DNA of 64,000 nt from NCBI GenBank assembly GCA_020631815.1, contig JACKGW010000010.1, forward strand, positions 62,001-126,000. The letters run 5' to 3'. This DNA is from Planctomycetota bacterium. GTDB taxonomy: Bacteria; Planctomycetota; PLA2; JAEUHO01. The translations under genes were made by a program, and so were the position numbers. The notes beneath the pieces were generated by a model, which had not been told where the DNA came from, did not search any database, and saw only the letters and a list, made by a program, of their open reading frames with translations. This document shows, in pieces, positions 17,657 to 26,124 of the stretch; the first letter of the stretch is position 1, and every line of letters begins with the position of its first letter.

Positions 17657-18913
17657 ATGGCCAGCGGCCCCCGCCGCCCCGACCCGCAGCAAGCCGCGCC
17701 GTCGACGACGTGCGGCCGCGGTGATCTGGTGGCCCTGGCCTCGGGCGCCCTGGACGAGGCCGAAGCGAGCGCGGTCCGCGCGGCGGTCTCCGCCTCGCCA
17801 GCCCTCATGGCCGAGCTCGACGCCATCCGCCGCCACCTGCGCCGCTACGACGCGCTGCCGCCGGCGCCCCCGCCTCCCCCGGCGGACAGCCTCCTGGCGA
17901 GGTTGGATGGACCGCGGCGCGGCCCGGCGCCGCGCCTCGCGGCTGCTTGGCAGCCCCGCTTCGCCGCGGCGGCCCTGCTCCTGCTCGCGGTCGGCTTCCT
18001 CGCTTGGCAGGCCTTGGACACGGCGCCCACGCCGAACCTCGCTCCGGTCGTGGCATGGCAGGGGACGTGGCGCCCCCCGAACGAGGGCGGGAGCCGGGTG
18101 GCCACGGGAACCGACGTGAGCCAGGTCCGGGTGAGCTGGCCCGGCCGTCCGCCCCGACACGCCCGCCTCGTGGCGTCCCACGGAACGGCGATCCGGCTGG
18201 GCGATGCCGGCCACCTGCAGCTCGAGCAGGGACGCCTGTGGGTCGAGTCGCCGCCCTCGCCGAGCGCCGTGCCCCTGGTCGTCCACACGCCGGCCGGCGA
18301 GGTGCGCGTCGTCGGCACGCGCTTCGAGCTGGATCTGGACGAGGCCGCCGCGCTGCGTGTCCGCGTGGACCGGGGCGTCGTGGAGGTCCGGCCCGTCGAG
18401 GGGCCCGCCGTCCGCGTCGAAGCCGGCCAGGTCTGGAGTCCTGCCGGGCTCGAGGCCGCCGACACCGGCCTGCCGGTATGGCACCCCCGCGCCTCGATCG
18501 TGCTGCGCGCCGCTCGCTGGACGGCGGATGGCGCGCTGGAGGTGGACGCCGAGCTCCACGGTGACGAGGGTGCCGACGTCGACCTCCCGCTCCTCGGCGG
18601 CGGCACGAGCGCACCGGCATGGATCGAGTGGATCGACGCCGACGGGGAAGTCGATCGCAGCCTGCCGCTCCTCCCGGCCCACGTGACGTCGGAGGAGGGC
18701 CTCGACACCCCCTCGGGCGTCTCGCCGGACCTCGTTGCGCGCTGGCTCGGTGGCCAGCCGGACCGCCTCCCGGTCGGTGCATCGAGGCGCTTCACGTTGC
18801 GGTTCACGGGGCCCCTGCCGTCGGGCTCCGCGTACCGTTTGAGGGCCCTGTTCCGCCCGTCCGGCGCGGCCCCCTGGCTGACGCGGGCGATCGACGTGGA
18901 GGCCCCCCGATGA
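17657..18913 (+). CDS. FecR-domain membrane regulator, probable anti-sigma factor
   Basis: A 418-residue single-pass protein. The N-terminal 75 residues (GDLVALASGALDEAEASAVR) resemble the cytoplasmic anti-sigma segment, without the HxxxCxxC zinc motif. A helix at about 98-116 (FAAAALLLLAVGFLAWQAL) precedes an external FecR domain: SHGTAIRLGDAG, LEQGRLWVE, VHTPAGEVRVVGTRFELD, RVDRGVVEVRP, VEAGQVW. The C-terminal 170 residues are beta-rich and unrecognised. In the FecR family the periplasmic domain senses a signal and the cytoplasmic part holds the sigma factor. The ATGA overlap with the next gene couples it to the DUF4175-like protein. Confidence 0.85.
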   Translation: MASGPRRPDPQQAAPSTTCGRGDLVALASGALDEAEASAVRAAVSASPALMAELDAIRRHLRRYDALPPAPPPPPADSLLARLDGPRRGPAPRLAAAWQPRFAAAALLLLAVGFLAWQALDTAPTPNLAPVVAWQGTWRPPNEGGSRVATGTDVSQVRVSWPGRPPRHARLVASHGTAIRLGDAGHLQLEQGRLWVESPPSPSAVPLVVHTPAGEVRVVGTRFELDLDEAAALRVRVDRGVVEVRPVEGPAVRVEAGQVWSPAGLEAADTGLPVWHPRASIVLRAARWTADGALEVDAELHGDEGADVDLPLLGGGTSAPAWIEWIDADGEVDRSLPLLPAHVTSEEGLDTPSGVSPDLVARWLGGQPDRLPVGASRRFTLRFTGPLPSGSAYRLRALFRPSGAAPWLTRAIDVEAPR

Positions 18914-21429
18914 GCGCCCGCCCCGCCCACCTCGACGCCGTCCGATCCCGGTTGGCAGGCCTCGGCAGGTCGCTTCGCGCCCGCCTCGCCGCCGCGGGCG
19001 TGGCCCGTCTCGTGGGCGTCGCGGGGCTGCTGCTGGTGGGCCTTTTCGCGGCGGACCGCCTGCTGGACCTGCCGCTGACCGTGCGTCGCTTCGTGCGCTT
19101 GGGCCTCCTGCAGCGCCCCGAGGGCATGGGCGTGGTCGTGTGGCTCGTCGCCCTGGGCGTCTGCAGCCTCTTGGCCCTTGGGCTGGCCCGCGGGCGCCGC
19201 GGTCCGGCCGCCGTCTTCGCGTTCCTCGCGGCGGGCCTCGCGGGCGTCTTGGCCTGGCTCGCCTGGCGCGTCTTCCAGCCGCTTGGCGTCAGCCTGGGCG
19301 CCGATGACTTGGCGCAAGCCGTCGAGCGCCGTCACCCCGAGCTGCACGACCGCTTGGCCTCGGCCCTGGACTTCGAACGCGAGCTGTACCAGCCGACGCG
19401 CGGGGAGAGCCCGAGCCTCATGGCGCACGTCGTGGGCGAGGCGGAAGCCGAGGCACGATCGCTGGACTTGTCGCGCACGTTCTCGGCGCGACCGCTGCGG
19501 CGCGGCCTCGCCGTGGGCGCCGCGGGTGTGGGCGCGCTGGGCCTCGCGGCCCTGCTCTGGCCGGCCGACATGGGCCTGTTCCTGCGCCGCTCGCTGGCCC
19601 TCGAGCCCGTCGCGTGGCCGCGCTCCACCACGTTGCTCGCCGTCGACCTCGACGCCGACGGTGGCGTGCGCGAGCACGACCCGGCCATGCCCTACGAAGT
19701 GGCGGTGGGCCGTCCGCTCACGATCTACGCCCAGGCCCGCGGCAGCGTGCCCGACGACGTGCTCCTGCTCGATCGCGCCGATGGCGGTGAGCCGCTCGCG
19801 CGCCGCATGTTCCGCGTGCCCGAGCGCGACGACCTGTTCGCGTTCGAGATGCGCGACGTGCGTCGTGACTTCGAGTTCGTCTTGCGCGGCGGAGACGACG
19901 AAGACGACGAGCCCGTCTGGCGCGTCGCGATCACCGTGGCGCCACGCTTGCTCGACGTGCGCACGCGCGTGGAGCCTCCGGCCTACCTCGGCGAGCCCGC
20001 CGTCACCCTGGACGACGGCAACGTGCGCGTACCGGAGGGCTCCAAGCTCGAGATCACGTTCCGCACCGACGCCCCGGCGGCGGAAGCGTATGCGCTGGTC
20101 GACGAGAACCGCATCGAGGCCACGCGCGTGGACGAAGTGGAAGGCGCCCCGGCGGGCACCGTGTTCCGCTTCCCGCTCCAGGCCGACACGTCCACGTCCT
20201 ACCGCATCGCCTTCCGCACCGCGGAGGGTCGGCGCAACGATGCGTCCAGCGCCACCTGGCGCGTCACGGTCGTGCCCGATCGCGCACCGCGTGTCGGCTG
20301 GATCTGGCCCCGTGGTGTCGTGGACACCACGGCCAAGGGCCGCGTGTCGCTGATCGCCGAGGCCGAGGACGACCATGCGGTCTCCGGCTTGTCCCTGGAC
20401 GTTCGCGTCGGCGACGCCGTGCTCGCCTCCGTGCCGCTCGAGCCCTATGCGCCGCGCGACGGCGACGAGCCGCCTCCGGCCATCAACCCCGCCGCACTGG
20501 ACGGTCCCTTGGGTCGCGACGTGGTGCGGGCCTACCTGCCCCTCGACCTGCCCACGCTGCTGGAGGGCATGGAGGGCCTGAACGGCGACGCCCCGCGCAT
20601 CAGCGTGCGCTTCGTCGCGCGCGATGCCCGCGACCAGGTCCGCGAGGGGGAGTGGACACCGATCGACGTGTTCGGCGAGGCCGCCGTGGAGCGCAGCATC
20701 GCCGGGCGTCGCAGCAGCGTGCGCGCGGCGTTCCTGGGCGCGCGGCGCGACCAGCAGGCACGGCGCGAAGAGGTCGCCGCCTTGCTCCAAGGTCCGATCG
20801 GCGCACCGGAGAAGGACGAGCTCAGGAGCATCCGCTTCCGCCAGGGTCGTATCGCGCAGGATGTCGACCGCGCCACGCAGGACATGATCGCCGTGCTGAC
20901 CACGTACGTGTTCGCCCGGCTCGGTGGCGCGCAGCAGCCCATGGATCGCATCCTCGCCCTGATCGACCAGCACCACCGTGCGACGTACGGGCGCGCCGAG
21001 GGTGCTGGCGAGGGCGCGTGGGCTGGCGACCCGGTGTTCCCCTATGTGCTCATGGAGCGCATCGTCGCGGGCTGGCGTTCGCGCGAGATCTTCGACAACG
21101 GCGTGCTCGATCGCATGCTCGCCGTGCTCGCGGACGCCGTACAGCTGGCAGCGCGCGTGGCGCCGGCTGCGCATCGCGCATCGGGGGTTGCCGCGGAGGG
21201 CGAGCGGGCCTCGATTGAAGCCCTGGCGGCGCGCCAGGACGAGGTGCTGGCGCTCCTCGATCGCCTCGACCGTGCGCTCGTGGGCTGGCAGAGCCTTGCG
21301 GAGCTGACCGAGGAGGTGCGCTCCGCAGCGCAGGAGCAGGAAGCCTTCGTGCGCCTGCTCGAAGAGATGGAAGCAGCCCGCCGCGCTGCCGGTACGTCCG
21401 GTGACGGCGGGGCCGGAGACAACCGATGA
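18910..21429 (+). CDS. DUF4175-like large membrane protein
   Basis: An 839-residue protein with N-terminal membrane helices (VARLVGVAGLLLVGLFAAD; VVVWLVALGVCSLLALGLA; AAVFAFLAAGLAGVLAWLAW; and one near 200, AVGAAGVGALGLAALLWP). A short helical segment (DLAQAVERRHPELHDRLASALDFERELY) is typical of DUF4175 proteins. The remaining external part has Ig-like beta repeats (LDVRTRVEPPAYLG; VTVVPDRAPRVGWIWP) and a helical C-terminus rich in Arg/Glu. The downstream gene, coupled by ATGA, encodes a giant coiled coil, a pairing seen in planctomycetes and proteobacteria. Function unknown; an envelope-spanning anchor for the coiled coil is plausible. Confidence 0.78.
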   Translation: MSARPAHLDAVRSRLAGLGRSLRARLAAAGVARLVGVAGLLLVGLFAADRLLDLPLTVRRFVRLGLLQRPEGMGVVVWLVALGVCSLLALGLARGRRGPAAVFAFLAAGLAGVLAWLAWRVFQPLGVSLGADDLAQAVERRHPELHDRLASALDFERELYQPTRGESPSLMAHVVGEAEAEARSLDLSRTFSARPLRRGLAVGAAGVGALGLAALLWPADMGLFLRRSLALEPVAWPRSTTLLAVDLDADGGVREHDPAMPYEVAVGRPLTIYAQARGSVPDDVLLLDRADGGEPLARRMFRVPERDDLFAFEMRDVRRDFEFVLRGGDDEDDEPVWRVAITVAPRLLDVRTRVEPPAYLGEPAVTLDDGNVRVPEGSKLEITFRTDAPAAEAYALVDENRIEATRVDEVEGAPAGTVFRFPLQADTSTSYRIAFRTAEGRRNDASSATWRVTVVPDRAPRVGWIWPRGVVDTTAKGRVSLIAEAEDDHAVSGLSLDVRVGDAVLASVPLEPYAPRDGDEPPPAINPAALDGPLGRDVVRAYLPLDLPTLLEGMEGLNGDAPRISVRFVARDARDQVREGEWTPIDVFGEAAVERSIAGRRSSVRAAFLGARRDQQARREEVAALLQGPIGAPEKDELRSIRFRQGRIAQDVDRATQDMIAVLTTYVFARLGGAQQPMDRILALIDQHHRATYGRAEGAGEGAWAGDPVFPYVLMERIVAGWRSREIFDNGVLDRMLAVLADAVQLAARVAPAAHRASGVAAEGERASIEALAARQDEVLALLDRLDRALVGWQSLAELTEEVRSAAQEQEAFVRLLEEMEAARRAAGTSGDGGAGDNR

Positions 21430-24400
21430 GCCGATCCCCCATCAGCTCCCCCACCCGCCATGCATCGAGGTGCAGCCGCCGCTCCCTCGCATGGGTCGCG
21501 AGCTTGGTCTTGGTGGTTGCGCTACCCGCTCTCCTCCCGGGCTCGGCGCGCGCCGAGGACGAGCCGACCACGGAGCGCAGCCTCCGCGACCTCGACCGCG
21601 CGATCGGGCAGCAAGAGGACGTACAGGGCAAGATCCAGCAGCTCGAAGCGAACATGGGCGCCCTGGCCCAGGAGCTGCGCCGCACGGGCTTCGACTACGA
21701 AGCGCAGCTTGTCGAGCACGCCATCGAGCATGTGAGCGTCTCGGGCCTGCGCGGCGTCATGGGCACCGTCCTGGATCGCATGCGCAAGGACCTCGAGGCC
21801 GCGCAGGCCCGTGCCCGCGAGGCCGCGGCTGCAGGCGGCAGCGACACGCCGCGGCCGCTGGTGTCCCACGAGGCGATCGCCGGTGCGCGCTCGGTGCTCG
21901 AGCAGCTCCAGCAGCTGCTGGCCATCCTCGAGGACCGCGACCGCACGCAGACGCGTGAGGAGATCGACCGGCGGCGTGAGGCGGCGCGTGAGTCCAAGGA
22001 GCTTGCCGAGCGCATCGCCCAGGAACAGCAGCAGATCACCGAGCAGCTTCGCGACTTGGACGAGGCCAGCCAGAGCGAGACCGCCAAGACCGCTGGACAG
22101 CTGCAAGAGGCCGTGAGCAAGCTGCGCGACGAGCTGAAGAAGATCGACGCGGAGGCTGAAGCGGCTGGCCAGACCAGCGAGAAGCTGCAGGCCACGCTCG
22201 ACACGCTTCGCGAGGAGCAAGCGGCTGCCCTCGAGCGCACGCGCGCCGAGCGCGCACGGCAAGAGATGGCGACCGACCGCGAGCGTGCGGAAGCCGCCGC
22301 GCGTGCCGCGCAGGCTGCCGCGGAGCTCTCCGCCGCCGAGCGCGCCGCTGCCGAGGCGAGCCGCCGCGAGGCGCTGGCCCGCGAGCTGGGTGAGCAGGCC
22401 GCCGCCTTGGCCGAGCGCGCGCGCGAGCTCTCTGCAGAGGCTGCCGCCCGCGCCGCGGAAGCAGCCGCCGAGGCCCTGGGCAAGCGCGCGGAAGCCGCAG
22501 CGGCAGAGGCCCGTTCGGCGTCGCCCGAGCAGCGCGCCGCGGCCGCCCAGGAAGCCGCCGCCGTGGCCGAAGAAGCGCGTGCCGCTGCGGACGCACAGGC
22601 CGCTGCCGAGGCGAAGGCCTCCGCCGGCAAGCCGTCGGGCGAGTCAGGCTCGCGCGGCGAAGCGGCCCGCAAGGCGCTCGAGCAGCTGGCGAACGCCGCC
22701 CAGAAGGCCGCCGAGGCGAGTAGCGGCGAAGGCGCGGAGCAGGCCCGCGGCGAGCTGGAAGCCGCCGCCCAGCAGAGCCGTGCCGCAGCCGCCGACAGCG
22801 CCCGCCAGCGAGGCGCAGCCGAGCCCGGCGGTGAGCGCGCCGACGCCGCCAAGGAAGCTGCGGCCCTCGCTGCGGCCGCGAGTCGCGCGAAGCGTGCGCT
22901 GGATGCGATGAAGCAGGCTGCCGCGCAGGCGCGTGCTGGCTCCGACCACATGCCGCGGGGCGCTGACGAGGCCGCGGCTGCGCTTGACCGTGCGACGGGT
23001 GCATTGGGCGAGACGGCCCAGAGCGCGTCGTCGGCCAAGGGCGCCGCCGGCGACCGGTCCACGGCCGAAGCCGCCTCGCGCGCTGCCGGCGAGCTCGCCG
23101 AGGCCGCACGCGCCTTGGGCGCCTCGTCGCGCGGCGGCGGGCAGGGCTCCGAGAGCAGCCAGGGTTCGCAAGGCAGCCAGGGCTCGCAGGGCTCCGAGAG
23201 CAGCCAGGGTTCGCAGGGCGGCCAAGGTTCGCAGGGCTCCGAGAGCAGCCAGGGATCGCAGGGCAGCCAGGGCTCCCAGGGCTCCGAGAGCAGCCAGGGG
23301 TCGCAAGGCAGCCAAGGTTCGCAAGGAAGCCAAAGCTCGCAGCCCAGCCCTTCCTCGGCCGAGCGCGCCGAGGCCGAAGGGGAGCGCGCGAGCCAAGCCG
23401 CCGCGCTGGCCGATGAGCTGGCGCGCCTGGCAGAGGCCGCCGGTGCGGAGACGGGCGCGAACAGCGACGAAGCCAAGCGCGCAGAGCAAGCCGCCAAGGC
23501 GGCGCGCGAGGCACGCGCCAGCATGGCCTCCGCCGCCGAGAAGCTCGCCGCGGGCGACGATGCCGGTGCCGCCAGCGACCAGCAGGCTGCCGCCGAGGCG
23601 CTTGCCGAAGCCGCTGGCAAGTCCAGTGCCTCGTCGCCCAGCGGTGAGCTCGCCAGCCAGCAGCAGGAGCTGGCCAGCTCGGCCGAGCAGCTCGGTGCGG
23701 GATCGCCGCAAGCGGCGCGCGCTGCTGCGAAGGCCATGCGAGATGCCGCGGAGCAGCTGCAGTCGGGCGATCTGGCCGACGCCGAAGCACGTCAAGCCGA
23801 GGCGCTCGAGCGCTTGGACCAGGCACGTCAGGCGTTGCGCGAGGAGCAGCTCCGCCTGGAGCGCGAGCGCGAAGCGCTGGAGCGGGCCCTGGCCGAGGAG
23901 CAGCTGCGCCTGGCGAAGGAAGCCGAGGAGATTGCGGAGCAGGCACGCGACCTCGAGGCCAAGGACCCCGAGGCCCAAGCGGGCGCAGAGGCCGCCGCGG
24001 CGGCGATGCAGCAGGCCGCTTCGGCCATGCAGGATGCCGCGCGTCAGCAGGCCTCCAGCCAGTCGTCGTCGGCAGCGTCATCGCGCGAGGCCGCGGACGA
24101 GGCCATGAAGCGCGCCGAGGAGGCCCTCGGCCGCACGGCCGAAGAACGCCTCGACATGGACGAGGCGCGCGACCAAGCCATGAAGGACCTGCTCGAGCAG
24201 CAGAAGAAGCTCGAGGAGCAGCTCAAGGACCTGCGCGACCGTCTCGCCGAACAGGAGGCCTCCGAGGGTGCCCAGGACGCGGCGCGCGACGCCCAGTCCT
24301 CCATGCAGCGCACGCAGGACCAGATGCAATCCGGAGGTTCCCCGCAGGGCTCCGCGGAGAAGTCCGAGGACACGGAGCGGTACCTGGAGCAGCTTCAGGA

Positions 24401-25151
24401 CGAGCTGGAAGAGGAAGAGCGCCGCTACGAGTCGCTCCAGCAGCAGGAGCTGCTCTACCAGCTGGTCCGCGACCTGGAGAAGCTCAAGGTCGACCAGGGC
24501 GCCATTCGCAGCCGCACCGTCGAGCTCTCCGAGGACATTGCTCGCACCGGGCGACCCAACCGCGCCACGCGCCGCAAGATCAAGCAGCTGGGCGACGAAG
24601 AGCGTCAGCTGGCGGCCGAGTTCGAGAAGCGCCTGATCGCCGTGCAGGAGGAAGGCTCGACGGCCTTCGCGGCTGCCATGGAAGAGATCCACCTCGACAT
24701 GGGCGAAGTCGCAGCGCTCTTCGACGAGCAGGACCTGGGGCCGGTCAACGTGGGCCTGCAGGACAACATCCTGCGCCGCGTCGACGACCTGATCGGTGGC
24801 TTCAAGGACGTGATCGAGCAGAAGTCCGAGGGTGGCGGCGGCCAGCCCCCGAGCGGCGGCGGCCAGCCCCCGCCGCAGCTGGTTCCGCCCATCGTCGAGC
24901 TCAAGCTCATGCGCCGCCTGCAGATGGACCTCAACCAGCGCATGGGCGGGTTCCTCCGCCGGCACGCGGACGAGCTGGGCCAGGGCGAGCTGGACCCGGC
25001 CGTCCGACGCCGGTTGGAGCGCTTGGCCCACCAGCAGGCCCGACTCAAGACGGAGATGCAGCGGCTGATCGACAACACCCTCGGCGAGGGCGATGGCCCC
25101 CCCGACGGCGGTGACGACGAGGGTGCCGGGACAGGCTCGGACAACAGGTAG
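21426..25151 (+). CDS. Giant exported Ala/Gln/Glu-rich coiled-coil protein
   Basis: A 1241-residue protein starting with a signal peptide (SRRSLAWVASLVLVVALPAL, cleavage near ARAED). Nearly all of the rest is predicted coiled coil by heptad-like Ala/Glu/Arg/Gln composition (RERAEAAARAAQAAAEL and many similar runs). A flexible low-complexity insert of QGS repeats lies at bases 23142-23321. The last 250 residues are less repetitive (YLEQLQDELEEEERRYESLQ, MEEIHLDMGEVAALFDEQDLG) and include a Gly/Pro linker GGGQPPSGGGQPPP before a conserved-looking helical end. It overlaps the DUF4175-like gene by ATGA. Probably a long periplasmic rod or tether; not recognised further. Confidence 0.75.
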   Translation: MSRSPISSPTRHASRCSRRSLAWVASLVLVVALPALLPGSARAEDEPTTERSLRDLDRAIGQQEDVQGKIQQLEANMGALAQELRRTGFDYEAQLVEHAIEHVSVSGLRGVMGTVLDRMRKDLEAAQARAREAAAAGGSDTPRPLVSHEAIAGARSVLEQLQQLLAILEDRDRTQTREEIDRRREAARESKELAERIAQEQQQITEQLRDLDEASQSETAKTAGQLQEAVSKLRDELKKIDAEAEAAGQTSEKLQATLDTLREEQAAALERTRAERARQEMATDRERAEAAARAAQAAAELSAAERAAAEASRREALARELGEQAAALAERARELSAEAAARAAEAAAEALGKRAEAAAAEARSASPEQRAAAAQEAAAVAEEARAAADAQAAAEAKASAGKPSGESGSRGEAARKALEQLANAAQKAAEASSGEGAEQARGELEAAAQQSRAAAADSARQRGAAEPGGERADAAKEAAALAAAASRAKRALDAMKQAAAQARAGSDHMPRGADEAAAALDRATGALGETAQSASSAKGAAGDRSTAEAASRAAGELAEAARALGASSRGGGQGSESSQGSQGSQGSQGSESSQGSQGGQGSQGSESSQGSQGSQGSQGSESSQGSQGSQGSQGSQSSQPSPSSAERAEAEGERASQAAALADELARLAEAAGAETGANSDEAKRAEQAAKAAREARASMASAAEKLAAGDDAGAASDQQAAAEALAEAAGKSSASSPSGELASQQQELASSAEQLGAGSPQAARAAAKAMRDAAEQLQSGDLADAEARQAEALERLDQARQALREEQLRLEREREALERALAEEQLRLAKEAEEIAEQARDLEAKDPEAQAGAEAAAAAMQQAASAMQDAARQQASSQSSSAASSREAADEAMKRAEEALGRTAEERLDMDEARDQAMKDLLEQQKKLEEQLKDLRDRLAEQEASEGAQDAARDAQSSMQRTQDQMQSGGSPQGSAEKSEDTERYLEQLQDELEEEERRYESLQQQELLYQLVRDLEKLKVDQGAIRSRTVELSEDIARTGRPNRATRRKIKQLGDEERQLAAEFEKRLIAVQEEGSTAFAAAMEEIHLDMGEVAALFDEQDLGPVNVGLQDNILRRVDDLIGGFKDVIEQKSEGGGGQPPSGGGQPPPQLVPPIVELKLMRRLQMDLNQRMGGFLRRHADELGQGELDPAVRRRLERLAHQQARLKTEMQRLIDNTLGEGDGPPDGGDDEGAGTGSDNR
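23142..23321 (+). repeat. Four 45-bp tandem repeats inside the coiled-coil gene
   Basis: The protein reads four units of the 15-residue pattern QGSESSQGSQGSQGS (one unit has GGQ), followed by a degenerate fifth. DNA units differ only at a few synonymous sites. The unit length keeps the frame, so copy-number change would lengthen the linker without breaking the gene. Confidence 0.8.
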
Positions 25152-25154
25152 CAT
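25149..25154 (+). promoter_or_regulatory. Candidate -10 box (TAGCAT)
   Basis: TAGCAT overlaps the stop codon of the coiled-coil gene and lies 55 nt before the next ATG, leaving room for a leader with the strong AGGAGG site. No -35 box is evident. Confidence 0.25.
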
Positions 25155-25209
25155 GGAGAGGGTCGGCCGCCCCCGCGCCGAGCCCCGCTCCCTTCAGGAG
25201 GCAATCACG

Positions 25210-25716
25210 ATGGACACGATGTTCCTTCGACCGTGGCGCACGCCCAAGTGGCTACGCGCGACCACACTCGGCCTGGGTGCCGTCGCGTTCGCGACGCTGG
25301 GCAGCGCGGCCTCGGCCCGCGCCGAGGACGGGGCGGGCACGGATCTCGAGCAGAAGATCCGCCAGCAGATGCAGCACATCCGCGAGCTGATGGAAGCCAA
25401 CGAGCGCGCGCTCTTCGTGCTGAGCACGGGGAAGGAAGCCAAGCCCAAGCCCGTCGACGTCACCCTGCCTCCTCCCGATGGCACATCCGGTGGCGCGGGC
25501 GGCTCGGGTAGCAGCGGGGGCGACGCGGGCAGCTCGGGTAGCAGCGCGTCTTCTGGCAGCAGTGGCTCCGCCGGCAGCGAGGGCTCGAACGGCGGCGAGG
25601 ACGCGGCCCGCGAGATCCAGAAGCTCATCGAAGGCCTCGACCAGGCCTCGAAGGGTGAGGGCGGCGGCATGATTCCCGATGAGCTGAAGAAGCTCGTCGA
25701 GATGATCCCGACCTGA
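25210..25716 (+). CDS. Small exported protein, N-terminal part; frame continues past an in-frame TGA
   Basis: A 168-residue product with a strong ribosome site (AGGAGG, about eight bases before ATG 25210) and a signal peptide (WLRATTLGLGAVAFATLGSAASARA). A helical part (LEQKIRQQMQHIRELMEANERAL) is followed by a Gly/Ser-rich linker and a second helix (EIQKLIEGLDQASKGE) ending DELKKLVEMIPT. The stop is TGA at 25714-25716. The same frame then stays open through 26124, and the 27 codons directly after the TGA have G or C in 24 third positions, as in real genes here. The segment from 25798 is therefore probably the other half of one original protein. Function unknown. Confidence 0.75.
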   Translation: MDTMFLRPWRTPKWLRATTLGLGAVAFATLGSAASARAEDGAGTDLEQKIRQQMQHIRELMEANERALFVLSTGKEAKPKPVDVTLPPPDGTSGGAGGSGSSGGDAGSSGSSASSGSSGSAGSEGSNGGEDAAREIQKLIEGLDQASKGEGGGMIPDELKKLVEMIPT

Positions 25717-26124
25717 AGCTCCTGTGGCAGCCAGTTTGGCGCGCCCCCGAAGCCCGATTCCGGCAAGCAGAACGGCCAGCAGCCCGACAGCCAGGAGATG
25801 CGTGACGGTCGCCGGCCCGAGGACATGCAGTCGGGGCAGCGTCCCGAGGGGCAACGTCCCGAGGGCGAGCAAGACCAGCCGCAGAACGGCGACCCGCAAG
25901 GCCGCAACGAGCCGGGCGGTACCGGACGTCGTGACCCGGACGGCAGCACACCGCCGAACGAGCGCGATCGCGATGCGTGGAAGGTCCGCCTGCCGGCGGA
26001 GCTGCGCGATGCAGCCGCCAACGGCCAGTGGGACCGTGTCCCGCCGCGCTACCGCGACCTCGTCGAGCGCTACTACCGCTGGCTCCAGGAGCAGCGCGCC
26101 GCGGAGGGCAGCACCAACCGCTGA
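25717..26124 (+). CDS. Downstream in-frame continuation of the preceding small exported protein
   Basis: If translated separately it would begin at ATG 25798 (108 residues); AGGAG lies only two bases before that ATG, which is poor spacing, and the product has no signal peptide of its own. The sequence is charged and low-complexity (SGQRPEGQRPEGEQDQPQNG) and ends with a compact segment, AWKVRLPAELRDAAANGQW and DRVPPRYRDLVERYYRWL, that looks like a conserved folded tail. It is in the same frame as 25210-25716 with only a TGA between, so readthrough, recoding, a recent nonsense mutation or a sequencing error are all possible. Its stop overlaps the next start (TGATG). Confidence 0.55.
   Translation, partial: SSCGSQFGAPPKPDSGKQNGQQPDSQEMRDGRRPEDMQSGQRPEGQRPEGEQDQPQNGDPQGRNEPGGTGRRDPDGSTPPNERDRDAWKVRLPAELRDAAANGQWDRVPPRYRDLVERYYRWLQEQRAAEGSTNR

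Noticed and set aside
17845..21174. A 1109-codon minus-strand open frame opposite the FecR and DUF4175-like genes
   Set aside because: Antisense shadow that would cross two well-supported genes.
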